NCBI RefSeq assembly: GCF_003024235.1
Contig: NZ_KZ679084.1
Span: forward strand, 488,557 to 552,556
Direction: 5' to 3'
Origin: Arenimonas caeni
Lineage (GTDB): Bacteria; Pseudomonadota; Gammaproteobacteria; Xanthomonadales; Xanthomonadaceae
Length of the DNA stretch: 64,000 bases
The position numbers and the translations under genes are program-made. Below are positions 30,787 to 39,098 of the stretch, in pieces (the stretch's first letter is position 1; each line of letters begins with the position of its first letter). The notes under the pieces are model-generated. The model was not told the origin of the DNA. It did no database searches and worked only from the letters and a program-made list of their open reading frames with translations.

Positions 30787-31668
30787 GCCGAACAGGTCGC
30801 GCTGCGGTCCCGAGCGCGCCAGCAGTTCGAGGTTTTCCTGCAGCCGCGCGCGATGCGCACGCAGCGGATCGTCGAGCAGGAACCGCGCCACCTGCTCGTG
30901 GTAGAGGGGCCAGCGTGCCAGCAGCCGCTCGAGGTTGCCGCCTTCGGCCGGCAGCTCGAGCGGGCCGAACGATGCGCCGCCGTGGTGCACCACGTAGGCC
31001 GTGTCGCACAGCACGTTGCGCCAGCCCATCGCCGCCGCGCGCAGGCTGAAGTCGTCCTGTTCGCCGCCGCCGACCCCGAACGTCGCCGCATCGAAGCCAC
31101 CCAGCTGGCGCAGCGCCGCGCGCCGCACGTACATGCAAAAGCCCGCCGCGGCCGGCAGCTCCGGCCATGCCGGCGCCGACATCGCCGCCGCCTCGGCCAG
31201 CACGTCCGGATGCTCGGGCGCCGGGTTGGGCTCGCCCGGGCGCGGGAAGCTGCAGGTTTCGGCGTTGTTCGACCACGGGGTGATGGTGGCGATGCGCGCG
31301 TCGGCCCCGGCGCAGCGGGCCAGCTGCTGCAGCCAGCCGGGCGTGACCACCGTGTCGGAGTCGAGCAGCACCACGTCGGCCTCGCCGGTCTCGGCGAAGG
31401 CCGCGTTGCAGTTGGCCGGGTAGCCCATGTTCAGATCGCGCCGCACGTAGCGGGCATCGAGCGCGCTGCGGTAGCACCAGCCGCGCGCCATCGGGTTGAT
31501 GCGCTGGTCGGTGGACGCATCATCGGCCAGCAGCACGCGGGTGCCCGGCGGCAGCGTGCGCTCGAGCGAGGCCAGGCAGGCGTCGAGCGCCTCGAGCGCG
31601 TTGTGGATGGTGACGACGACGGTGGGCAGCGGCCCCGCGACGCCCGGCCTGGGCTCGGCGCGGGCCAT
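30784..31668 (-). CDS. Family 2 glycosyltransferase
   Basis: A 294-residue GT2 enzyme: TVVVTIHNALEALDACLASL, VLLADDASTDQRINPMARGW, NMGYPANCNAAFAETGEADV followed by VLLDSDTVV (a D-S-D metal site), and a GGGEQDDFSLRAAAMGWRN segment with the acidic catalytic motif. The start at ATG 31666-31668 lies just after the gspD stop; upstream in-frame codons run into gspD. It and the next gene share fold but little sequence, so they are not a recent duplication. Their partners are not in this window. The target (glycan or protein) is unknown. Confidence 0.8.
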   Translation of the reverse strand: MARAEPRPGVAGPLPTVVVTIHNALEALDACLASLERTLPPGTRVLLADDASTDQRINPMARGWCYRSALDARYVRRDLNMGYPANCNAAFAETGEADVVLLDSDTVVTPGWLQQLARCAGADARIATITPWSNNAETCSFPRPGEPNPAPEHPDVLAEAAAMSAPAWPELPAAAGFCMYVRRAALRQLGGFDAATFGVGGGEQDDFSLRAAAMGWRNVLCDTAYVVHHGGASFGPLELPAEGGNLERLLARWPLYHEQVARFLLDDPLRAHRARLQENLELLARSGPQRDLFG

Positions 31669-31669
31669 G

Positions 31670-33847
31670 TCAGCGCGCGTCGTCGCCCCGGCGCAGGGGC
31701 TCGAGGGCGCGGAAGCGCTCGCCGTATTCATCGGTGAGCTTGCGCGCCTCGTTCGGATCGCGAACCACGCGCGGCGTGACCAGGATGATCACCTCGGTGC
31801 GCAGCTTGTCCTGGGTCTTCTTGCCGAACAGCCCGCCCACCACCGGCAGCCGGCTCAGGCCCGGCAGGCCGTCGCTGCCCTGCAGGGTGCTGTCGGAAAT
31901 CAGGCCGGCCAGCATCACCGTCTCGCCGCTCTGCACGGCCGCCTCGGTGGTGAGCTTGCGCTTGTTGATCGGCAGGTTGCCGTTGGCGTCGGCGGAATCG
32001 CCGGGCGAGCTGACCTCCTGCTCGATCTCCATGAACACCGTGCCGTCGCGGCTGATGCGCGGCGTGACCGTGAGGATGACGCCGGTGTCGAGGTACTGCA
32101 CCTGGGTGAAGGTGCCGGTGCCACCGCCGCTGCCGTCGCCGATGATCGGGTTGAAGCTGGTCGAGTTGACCGGGATCTTGGTGCCCACGTCGAGCTTGGC
32201 CTCGGCGTTGTTGCGCACCACCACCGACGGCGTCGAGAGCACGCGCACGTCGGAATAGCTGTCGAGCGCCGAGATCACCGCGGCGGCGTTGCGGCCCAGG
32301 AAGGTCCACGACAGCCCGCCCTCGCCCACCGCGCCCGAGAGGTCGCCCCAGATCGGGCGGCCCACCGCCGAGGGCAGGCCCTCGTCGGCCACCGCGTTCT
32401 CGAAGAACCAGTTCACGCCGTAGCTGAGCTGGCCGTTGAGCTGCACCTCCACCACCTGCGCCTCGATGTGCACCTGCAGCGGCATCGTGTCCAGGCGCTC
32501 GATGGTGCGGCGGATCGACTCCCACTGGCCCGGCGTCGCGCGCACCAGCAGCGCATTACTTTCCTCCACCGCGCTCACCGACACGCCGTCGGCGCTGCCG
32601 ATGGACACGCCGCCGGCCGCGTCGCCGGCGCCAGCGCCGGCCCGGCCCGCGGCCGCCGCGCGCGCCTTGGGATCGGCGGCATCCGGCGCCGGGGTATCGA
32701 TCGAGCGGATCTGCACCGGCTCCAGGCCGGGCATCAGCGAGGGAGCGCCGCCACCGGCGCCCGCCGGGGACGGGCCGACGCCACCGAACACCTGGTTGAG
32801 CTGCTCGGCCAGGTCCACGGCCTTCATGTAGAGCACTTCGTAGGTGTACAGGCGCGCGCCCTCGCCGCCGCCGGCGTCCAGGCGTTCGATCCAGGCCTGC
32901 ACCTCGCGCAGGTAGCGCGGCTGCGGCGTGATCACCAGCACCGCGTTCTGGCCCTGCAGCGGCATGAAGCGGAACATGCCGGCCACCGGCGTCTGGCCTT
33001 CGTCGCCGAACACCGACTCGAGGTCGGACACCACCGCCTCGGCCTCGGACGACATCAGCGGATAGACGCCCACCGACATACCGGCCAGCCAGTCGACGTC
33101 GAAGATCTCGACCGTGCGCAGGTAGTTCTGCAGCTCGGCGCGGGTGCCGGCGAGCACGATCAGGTTGCGCGAGCTGTCGGTGCTGACCACGGCGTTGGGC
33201 CGCGCGTAGGGTTCGAGCAGCTTCTTCATCTCGGCGGCGGAGATGTAGCGCAGCGGCACCGCGCGCACCTCGTAGCCGCGGGCGTTGGCCACGCCGCCGG
33301 TGCGCGGCGAAAGGTTACCCGGCAGCGCCTGCTCGGTGGGCAGCACGTTGTAGCGGCCGTCGAGCCAGACCAGGCGGGCGTTGTTCCAGCCCAGCACCAT
33401 CTCCAGCAGGCCAAGCGCCTGCGCGGCGTTCACCGGGCGCGGCGTGGCGAGCGTCACCTGGCCCTGCACGCCGGGCGCGATGACGTAGTTCTGCTGCAGC
33501 AGGTCGCCGAGGATCACCTTCACCACGGCGTGCACCGGCTCGCCCTCGAAGTTGAAGGTGGCCTCGCCGGGCATGTCCAGCGAGGGCGGCGGCGTGGCCG
33601 CGACGCGCTCGTTGATGACCGTGCCCGTGCCCGGGGTCAGCACGGCGCCGGCGACGGGCGCCTGGTCGGTCTCGATGCCTTCCTGCCCGTCGTCGGAACC
33701 GCCGGTCGCCTCGCGGCTGATCACCGGCTGGGCGGCAAGCGGGTCGGCGCCACGCTGCACCACCGGCGACGGGACCGAGGCGCAGCCGGCCAGGATGACC
33801 AGCAGGGCCGGCGCGAGGACAAGCAGGGGGCGGTGGATGGACATCAT
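31670..33847 (-). CDS. gspD: Type II secretion secretin GspD/XpsD (lipoprotein)
   Basis: A 725-residue outer-membrane secretin forming the export channel. It starts MMSIHRPLLVLAPALLVILA followed by GCAS, a lipobox, so it is a self-piloting lipoprotein secretin as described for XpsD. N0/N1-N3 domains follow, with FEGEPVHAVVKVILGDLLQQ and GTRAELQNYLRTVEIFDVDW. Linkers rich in Gly/Ala/Pro flank residue 380. The C-terminal secretin domain has VDVGTKIPVNST-like and GVILTVTPRISRDG motifs and QSGETVMLAGLISDS. It ends the operon, whereas in E. coli gspD is near the front; this E-to-N-then-D order is the Xanthomonas one. Confidence 0.96.
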   Translation of the reverse strand: MMSIHRPLLVLAPALLVILAGCASVPSPVVQRGADPLAAQPVISREATGGSDDGQEGIETDQAPVAGAVLTPGTGTVINERVAATPPPSLDMPGEATFNFEGEPVHAVVKVILGDLLQQNYVIAPGVQGQVTLATPRPVNAAQALGLLEMVLGWNNARLVWLDGRYNVLPTEQALPGNLSPRTGGVANARGYEVRAVPLRYISAAEMKKLLEPYARPNAVVSTDSSRNLIVLAGTRAELQNYLRTVEIFDVDWLAGMSVGVYPLMSSEAEAVVSDLESVFGDEGQTPVAGMFRFMPLQGQNAVLVITPQPRYLREVQAWIERLDAGGGEGARLYTYEVLYMKAVDLAEQLNQVFGGVGPSPAGAGGGAPSLMPGLEPVQIRSIDTPAPDAADPKARAAAAGRAGAGAGDAAGGVSIGSADGVSVSAVEESNALLVRATPGQWESIRRTIERLDTMPLQVHIEAQVVEVQLNGQLSYGVNWFFENAVADEGLPSAVGRPIWGDLSGAVGEGGLSWTFLGRNAAAVISALDSYSDVRVLSTPSVVVRNNAEAKLDVGTKIPVNSTSFNPIIGDGSGGGTGTFTQVQYLDTGVILTVTPRISRDGTVFMEIEQEVSSPGDSADANGNLPINKRKLTTEAAVQSGETVMLAGLISDSTLQGSDGLPGLSRLPVVGGLFGKKTQDKLRTEVIILVTPRVVRDPNEARKLTDEYGERFRALEPLRRGDDAR

Positions 33848-33851
33848 GCGG

Positions 33852-34547
33852 CTACTCTACCTTCTGGGCATTCCGGCGGGCGGCTTCCTCGCGCAGCTGC
33901 TCGCGCCGGGCTTCGATGCGCCGGCGGATCGCCTGGACCTGGTCGTCCTCGCCGGCCGGCGCGTCGGCATTGGGCGGGGTCGCCGCAGCGGCGGCCGGCG
34001 CGCCTTCCGGCGCCGGCGCTGCGGCGGCCGGCCTTGCGGCCGGGGCGGCGGCACCATCGGCGCTGCCGTCGTACAGGCGGAGTTCGAGCGTGCGCCGGCC
34101 CTGCGGGCCTTCGAATTCGGCGCTGCGCGGGGCCAGCGACACCAGCCGCCAGCCGGTGCCCGCCACGAGCTCGCCGACGCGCACGCGCTCGCTGCGCTGG
34201 CGGTCGGGCGACTGCAGCAGCGCCGCCTGGAAATCGCCGGCCATCAGTACGCCAGTCAGCTCCAGGTCCATCGGCGCGTCGCCCCCGGCGGCATCTCCAC
34301 CGTCCGCGGCGCGGCGATCGGCGTTGAGCAGGGGGCGCCGGCTGAGCTCGTCATAGGCCGACAAGGGACCCAGGCGCGCGCCGACTTCCGACAGCTCCAC
34401 CTGCGGCACCGGCGGCGCCAGGGCCGGATTGTCCGGGTGCGGGCCGAAGTTGGCGCCCAGGCCGGACAGCGCCAGCACCAGCAGGCCGAGCGCCCACGCG
34501 GCCAGGGCGGCCAGGAGCACGTTGCCGGGGCGCAGGGACTCAAGCAC
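33852..34547 (-). CDS. gspN: Type II secretion protein GspN/XpsN (GspC-like)
   Basis: A 231-residue bitopic protein: one membrane helix at about 10-30, a periplasmic domain beginning LSAYDELSRRPLLNADRR, and an HR-like core (LTGVLMAGDFQAALLQSPDR and GWRLVSLAPRSAEFEGPQGR). The C-terminal 80 residues are Ala/Pro-rich and then charged. The xps cluster has XpsN instead of a GspC, acting as the link between the inner platform (L/M) and the secretin; this gene has that position between gspM and gspD. Overlaps gspM by 8 bp. Confidence 0.85.
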   Translation of the reverse strand: MLESLRPGNVLLAALAAWALGLLVLALSGLGANFGPHPDNPALAPPVPQVELSEVGARLGPLSAYDELSRRPLLNADRRAADGGDAAGGDAPMDLELTGVLMAGDFQAALLQSPDRQRSERVRVGELVAGTGWRLVSLAPRSAEFEGPQGRRTLELRLYDGSADGAAAPAARPAAAAPAPEGAPAAAAATPPNADAPAGEDDQVQAIRRRIEARREQLREEAARRNAQKVE

Positions 34548-35133
34548 CGGGCACCCCCGAAGGCGTCGCCAGGTAGCCGTAGAGGTCGAAGCTGACGTCC
34601 ATCATGCCGCCCTCGCGGCCGGTGCCCAGGTAGGCCGTGCGCGAGAGCAGGTCGAGGTTGTCGATGAACAGCTGCGGGCTGTCGCTCTCCAACGCGTGCA
34701 GCACCGCGCCAAGTTCGGTCATGCCGCAGCGCAGGCGCACCTGCACGGTGGCGCGCACGAAGGGCTCGTCGATGCGGCCCTCGTTGGGCGTGCGGGCGGT
34801 GATCTGGCAGCGTCCCGGCTGCGGGCTGGCGGCCTCGACCACCGACTCGAGCCGCTGCACCAGCGCGGCGGTGGCGAGCTGGCGGTTGCCCTCGGGCAGG
34901 AAGCCGGCGTTCCCGGCTTCGAACTCGCGCACCCGCGCCAGCTCGCGCTCGAGCAGCGGGCGCTGGGCGATCTCCATGCGCAGGGCCAGTTGTTCATCGC
35001 GCAGGCGCTGGATCTCGTCGCCCATGGCCAGCATCGGCGCCGTGAACCACCAGTGCACCAGCACCAGGTAGGCCAGGGCCAGGGCGGCCAGGCCCAGCAG
35101 CAGCCAGCGGGCGCGTTCGAGGGCCGGCTTCAT
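34540..35133 (-). CDS. gspM: Type II secretion protein GspM/XpsM
   Basis: A 197-residue inner-membrane platform protein. An N-terminal membrane helix (about 9-33, LLLGLAALALAYLVLVHWWF) is followed by a coiled coil (MGDEIQRLRDEQLALRMEIA) and a small periplasmic ferredoxin-like domain. GspM sequences diverge widely; the call rests on this topology and on position between gspL and gspN, each overlapping by 4-8 bp. It is expected to stabilise GspL and to contact the assembly platform. Confidence 0.88.
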   Translation of the reverse strand: MKPALERARWLLLGLAALALAYLVLVHWWFTAPMLAMGDEIQRLRDEQLALRMEIAQRPLLERELARVREFEAGNAGFLPEGNRQLATAALVQRLESVVEAASPQPGRCQITARTPNEGRIDEPFVRATVQVRLRCGMTELGAVLHALESDSPQLFIDNLDLLSRTAYLGTGREGGMMDVSFDLYGYLATPSGVPGA

Positions 35134-36242
35134 TTGTCGTCCTCGCCGGACTGCCCCAGCACGCGCGCCACCAGGGTGAAACGGTCCCGGCCGGTGCGCG
35201 GATCGGCCTGCACGGCGCCCGACAGCGCCGGCTCCTCGAGCAGGGGCGAAGCCTGCAGCAGGCCCACCAGCGCCGGCGCGGCGCGGCTCTGGCCCACCAG
35301 CAGGAGCTTGCCGTCGGCGATGTTGAGCTTGTCGATCGCGGTGTCGTCGGGGATGCGTCGGGTGAGGTCATCGAGGACCTCGAGCATGGTCGGGCTGCTG
35401 GCCCGGCGCGTGGCCAGGAAGTTCGCGGCCGCGGTCTTGGCCACCAGCTGGTTGCGCGCCACGCGCGCCTGCCGCACCTCGGCGGTGGCGGCCTCGACGT
35501 CGGCGCGCAGGGCCTCGAGCGCGCTGGCGCGGTTGTGCAGGACCAGGCCCATGGCCAGCAGCAGGGCGACCGCGGCGACCGCGGCCAGCAGGCCGTTCAG
35601 GCGTCGCACCGGATCGCGGCGGCGCGGGCGCTGCGCCGGCGGCAGCAGGTTCAGGCCCAGGGCCCGGCCTTCGGCATCGGCCACGTCGACGCCGGCGAGC
35701 TGGGCAGCCAGCGGCCCGAGCGCCTGCAGCTCCGAATCCAGGCGCGCGCGCGGCAGCACCACCAACTCCACCGGCACCGGCAGCCCGACCGCGGGGCGGG
35801 ACAGCACGCGCCCCTCGTAGCTGACCTGCTCGGGCGTGAAAGGGGTCTGCCGGTCGATCTCGTGCGCGAGCACGTCGCGCAGGCGCGGCAGCGCGGCAGC
35901 CGGCAGGGCCAGGGTGCGCCGCAGCACCGCGGCGGCCGGCAGCACCAGCCAGGCGCGCGTGCGCTGCCCCTCGAGGCGCGAGGCCAGGACTTCGGCGGCC
36001 GACAGCGGCAGTTCGCCCAGCGCACGCTCACCGTCGTTGCCCGTCACCGACACCTGCAGCTGGTCACGGTCGCGGCGCAACCGCAGGTGGCCGGCGTCGG
36101 CCTGGAACAGCGGCCTCAGGGCCGGCGGCAGCGAGGCGCGCCAGGCCTCGGCGACCTTGCGCGACCAGCCGGGCACGGGCGTGCGCGCCAGGTGCAGGCG
36201 CAGCGTTTCCAGCAGGCTTGTCAGTTGCTCGACAGCAGGCAT
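35130..36242 (-). CDS. gspL: Type II secretion protein GspL/XpsL
   Basis: A 370-residue bitopic protein linking the GspE ATPase in the cytoplasm to the inner-membrane platform. The N-terminal cytoplasmic part is actin-like (LPAAAVLRRTLALPAAALPR, HEIDRQTPFTPEQVSYEGRV). One membrane helix lies at about 218-236 after a basic stretch (RPRRRDPVRR). A periplasmic PilN-like domain follows (about 240-365, with SPTMLEVLDDLTRRIPDDTA). The ATG overlaps the gspK stop by 1 bp and the 3' end overlaps gspM by 4 bp. Confidence 0.9.
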   Translation of the reverse strand: MPAVEQLTSLLETLRLHLARTPVPGWSRKVAEAWRASLPPALRPLFQADAGHLRLRRDRDQLQVSVTGNDGERALGELPLSAAEVLASRLEGQRTRAWLVLPAAAVLRRTLALPAAALPRLRDVLAHEIDRQTPFTPEQVSYEGRVLSRPAVGLPVPVELVVLPRARLDSELQALGPLAAQLAGVDVADAEGRALGLNLLPPAQRPRRRDPVRRLNGLLAAVAAVALLLAMGLVLHNRASALEALRADVEAATAEVRQARVARNQLVAKTAAANFLATRRASSPTMLEVLDDLTRRIPDDTAIDKLNIADGKLLLVGQSRAAPALVGLLQASPLLEEPALSGAVQADPRTGRDRFTLVARVLGQSGEDDK

Positions 36243-37123
36243 CAGTCGGGTTCCCCTACCCGCCAGGCCAGCGGTGCGTAGAGCTGGCCGAAGTTCGCCG
36301 TTGCGCCGATGCGCACGACCGCGGTGACTTCGACCGCCAGCCCATCGTCCCGGACGGCCCGGCTCGCCACACTATACGTGCCGGACCCGGCGACGGCGAG
36401 CGGCTGCCCGTCCGGCCCGAGCGGTGGTGGCGCACCCGGCAGCCAGGCCGCGCGCGCGGCTGCCCAGGCGGCGGCGTCGGCCGGCGCCATGCCCAAAGCC
36501 TGCAGCACCGGTTCGGGTGCGAAGTCGCTGCGCGGACTCGGCATCGCGGTGTGGACCGTCACGTGCGGCGCCAGCTCGCGGTAGGCCTGCTCGTCCATGC
36601 CCAGCACCTGCTGCAGTTCGGACACCACTACGAAGGGGGCGTCCTTGGCACCGTACTCGAGGCCGGCCGCGGCGTACTCGCGGTCCTCGGCGCCGCCGGC
36701 CAGCGCCAGCAGTCCGTCGGGGTCGCGCCAGTCCTGGATCGCGCCGGAAAGCTGGATGGCGCGCTCTTCGGGAAAGGCCAGCGCGCGCATGAGTCCGGCC
36801 AGCAGGCCGGCGTCCGCGGCATTGAGGTCGAGCTTGGCGCCTTCGTCGGTCACCCGCACCTCGACCCGGTGGCCCGCGAACTCGAACAGATAGGGCCGGC
36901 CATCCGGGAACCAGCGCAAGGCCGGGTCGGCTTCGGCCAGGCGCAGCGCGGCAAGTTCGATGCCCGCCTCGGCCGCCAACTGGCCCGCCAGCCGCGTGCG
37001 CACCGCGCTGGCCTGCAGGCCCTCGATGCGGCTGGTGAAGGCGAACATCGCCACCAGCCCGGACAGGAGCAGCAGCAGCCAGATCACCAGCAGCAGGGCC
37101 GCGCCACGATCGCCGCGCTTCAT
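36242..37123 (-). CDS. gspK: Type II secretion minor pseudopilin GspK/XpsK
   Basis: A 293-residue minor pseudopilin, the largest of the set, which caps the pseudopilus tip with GspI and GspJ. The prepilin peptide MKRGDRG is cleaved before AALLLVIWLLLLLSG; position 5 of the mature protein is leucine instead of glutamate, as is normal for GspK. KLDLNAADAGLLAGLMRAL and AIQDWRDPDGLLALAGGAED are GspK motifs. Overlaps gspJ by 4 bp. Confidence 0.95.
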   Translation of the reverse strand: MKRGDRGAALLLVIWLLLLLSGLVAMFAFTSRIEGLQASAVRTRLAGQLAAEAGIELAALRLAEADPALRWFPDGRPYLFEFAGHRVEVRVTDEGAKLDLNAADAGLLAGLMRALAFPEERAIQLSGAIQDWRDPDGLLALAGGAEDREYAAAGLEYGAKDAPFVVVSELQQVLGMDEQAYRELAPHVTVHTAMPSPRSDFAPEPVLQALGMAPADAAAWAAARAAWLPGAPPPLGPDGQPLAVAGSGTYSVASRAVRDDGLAVEVTAVVRIGATANFGQLYAPLAWRVGEPD

Positions 37124-37767
37124 CGCACGTCCCCCGGACCGTCCTGGCCCGGCAGCGGCGCCTGCCCCAGCCGCGGCGCCACCAGCAGCTCCGGCCAGCG
37201 CGCGCGCGGCTCGAGCAAGCGCAGCCGCAGGCGAACCAGGCGCGGCACGCGGCTGGTGTCCTGCCACTGCGACTGCCACTCGCCCGGCTCGCCCAGTTCG
37301 TCGAGTCCGCGCACCGCGAACGCCGCCTCGGCGATGCCGTCGAGCAGCACCTGCGGCGGGCGCTCGTTCTCCAGCGGGCCCTCCGGGCCGAGCAGCTCGT
37401 GCTGGAACTCCAGGCGCAGGCCCTGCGGACCGCGCACGAGGCTGAAGGTCTGCACGTGCGGGCCGCCGCGCGAGAGGTAGCCCGGCATCGGCGCGACCAG
37501 GCGCAGGCGCTCGGCCGACGCCTCGAAGACGACATCCTCCTGCCCCGGCGACTGCGGCTCCATCGGCAGCGCCAGCGCACCCTCGAGCTGCCGGCGCAGG
37601 AAACCCTGCACCGCGCGCAGCCGCTCGGTGCGCGCGGCCTCGGCCTCGGCCGCCACGGTCGCCTTCGAGGCATTGCTCAGCGCCGCGAACGCCAGCGCCA
37701 TGCCGGCCGCCAGCAGCACGCTGGCCACCAGCACCTCGAGCAGGCTGAAACCGCGCGCCCGGTTCAT
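37120..37767 (-). CDS. gspJ: Type II secretion minor pseudopilin GspJ/XpsJ
   Basis: A 215-residue minor pseudopilin. The type IV prepilin signal MNRARG precedes FSLLEVLVASVLLAAGMALA with Glu at mature position 5, so it should be processed by prepilin peptidase. A periplasmic domain follows, with WQSQWQDTSRVPRLVRLRLR near the end. GspJ joins GspI and GspK in the tip complex. It overlaps gspI and gspK by 4 bp each. Confidence 0.94.
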   Translation of the reverse strand: MNRARGFSLLEVLVASVLLAAGMALAFAALSNASKATVAAEAEAARTERLRAVQGFLRRQLEGALALPMEPQSPGQEDVVFEASAERLRLVAPMPGYLSRGGPHVQTFSLVRGPQGLRLEFQHELLGPEGPLENERPPQVLLDGIAEAAFAVRGLDELGEPGEWQSQWQDTSRVPRLVRLRLRLLEPRARWPELLVAPRLGQAPLPGQDGPGDVR

Positions 37768-38210
37768 GGCCCGGCCGCCTCGGGCAGGCGCGCGCGCAGG
37801 CTGGAGAAGCGCAGGCTGCGCGCCGCCTCGCCTTCGCCCCAGGCCACGTCCAGCTGCAGCAGGTAGAGCACGGGTTCACCCGGCCGCTGCAGGCCCACCG
37901 TCTCAACCGGTTCCAGGCCCACTGCCGGCTCCGGCGGCGGCAGCGGGTCGGGCACCTCGCTCACCTCGAGCGTCCAACGGTAGCGCCCGTTCTCGAGCTC
38001 GCCGCGTCGGATGCCGGGACGGATCGGTTCGAGCACGCCCACGTCGGCCAGCAGGGACTGCGCGTACAGCGTGGCTTCGCTGGCCTGGCCGGCCTGGCGC
38101 ACCTGCGCGAGGCCGCCGCCGAGGATGGCCAGCAGGATGCCCATGGCCGTGGCCAGCAGCACGAAGGCCACGATCACCTCGATCAGGCTGAAGCCGCGCT
38201 GCCGCCTCAT
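37764..38210 (-). CDS. gspI: Type II secretion minor pseudopilin GspI/XpsI
   Basis: A 148-residue minor pseudopilin with prepilin peptide MRRQRG cleaved before FSLIEVIVAFVLLATAMGIL (Glu5 present). GspI nucleates pseudopilus assembly and binds GspJ. The short globular part has RYRWTLEVSEVPDPLPPPEP, typical of GspI. Overlaps gspH and gspJ by 4 bp each. Confidence 0.94.
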   Translation of the reverse strand: MRRQRGFSLIEVIVAFVLLATAMGILLAILGGGLAQVRQAGQASEATLYAQSLLADVGVLEPIRPGIRRGELENGRYRWTLEVSEVPDPLPPPEPAVGLEPVETVGLQRPGEPVLYLLQLDVAWGEGEAARSLRFSSLRARLPEAAGP

Positions 38211-38659
38211 GGCGTGCCCTCGCCGCGCGCGAGCGTGACCTCGCCGGTGAGCCAGGCCACGTCCACGCGCCAGTCGGCATCGTCGCGCCGGAGCACGAAG
38301 CGCGCACCGGTGGCGGCGCCTTCGGGAAAGAACCGCACCGCCGCCTCGCGCTGCGCCGGCTGCTCCTGGCGGGCGCTGGTGGCGATGATCTCGATGCCGG
38401 CGGGCAGCTCGCCGCTGCGCTTGCCGGCGGCATCCCAGCGCCGGCTGTCGACATCGAGCCGGAACACCTGCTCGCTGCCGGTGGCGATGGCCTGGGCGCG
38501 GGTGAAGCGCAGCTCCGCGGCCAGTTCGCGCGCGGCCCCGCGCAGCTGCTGGCCCGGCAGCGCGCGCCCGACCACCATCGCGCCGAGGCCGGCGAGCGTG
38601 GCGATGAGCGCCACCACCACCAGCAGTTCCAGCAGCGACAGGCCGCGCGCGCGGTTCAT
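38207..38659 (-). CDS. gspH: Type II secretion minor pseudopilin GspH/XpsH
   Basis: A 150-residue minor pseudopilin. Prepilin signal MNRARG precedes LSLLELLVVVALIATLAGLG with Glu5. RELAAELRFTRAQAIATGSE is the GspH/FimT helix motif. It is thought to join the major pseudopilin GspG to the I-J-K tip. It lies 19 bp after gspG and overlaps gspI by 4 bp. Confidence 0.94.
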   Translation of the reverse strand: MNRARGLSLLELLVVVALIATLAGLGAMVVGRALPGQQLRGAARELAAELRFTRAQAIATGSEQVFRLDVDSRRWDAAGKRSGELPAGIEIIATSARQEQPAQREAAVRFFPEGAATGARFVLRRDDADWRVDVAWLTGEVTLARGEGTP

Positions 38660-38678
38660 GGCGGCGGCGCAGGCCCGG

Positions 38679-39095
38679 TCAGGGCTTGCGGATGTCCGCG
38701 TTGACGCTTTCGCCGCCGGCCTGGCCGTCGGCGCCCAGACTCACCAGCTCGTACGGGCCTTCGGTGCCGGGGCGGCGGTACTGGATCGGGTTGCCCCAAG
38801 GGTCGCGCAGCTCCTCGGACTTGGCGTAGGGGCCGAGCCAGTTGGGCATTCCGCTGGCGCTGACCAGCTGGTCGAGCGACTCGGGCAGGCGCCCGGTGTC
38901 CATCTGGAACTGGTCGACCTTGCCGGCCAGGGTGATCAGCTGGGTGTTGGTGAGGCCGACGTTGGCGCGGTCGCGGCCGCCCAGCACGCGGCTGCCGACG
39001 ATGGCCAGCACGCCGCCGATCAGCACGATCACGATGATGATCTCGATCAGGCTCATGCCGCGCACGCGGCGGGGGGAAGCGGGGATTCGACGCAT
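38679..39095 (-). CDS. gspG: Type II secretion major pseudopilin GspG/XpsG
   Basis: A 138-residue major pseudopilin. The leader MRRIPASPRRVRG, longer and more basic than most, is cleaved before MSLIEIIIVIVLIGGVLAIV with Glu5. The rest has the GspG core: QFQMDTGRLPESLDQLVSA and DPWGNPIQYRRPGTEGPYEL followed by SLGADG, the calcium-binding end of the family. Polymerises into the pseudopilus that pushes substrates through the secretin. It lies 3 bp after gspF. Confidence 0.96.
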   Translation of the reverse strand: MRRIPASPRRVRGMSLIEIIIVIVLIGGVLAIVGSRVLGGRDRANVGLTNTQLITLAGKVDQFQMDTGRLPESLDQLVSASGMPNWLGPYAKSEELRDPWGNPIQYRRPGTEGPYELVSLGADGQAGGESVNADIRKP

Positions 39096-39098
39096 GGT

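Noticed and set aside
31496..34327. Long plus-strand frame opposite gspD
   Set aside because: Antisense shadow of the secretin gene; no signal peptide, motif or ribosome site.
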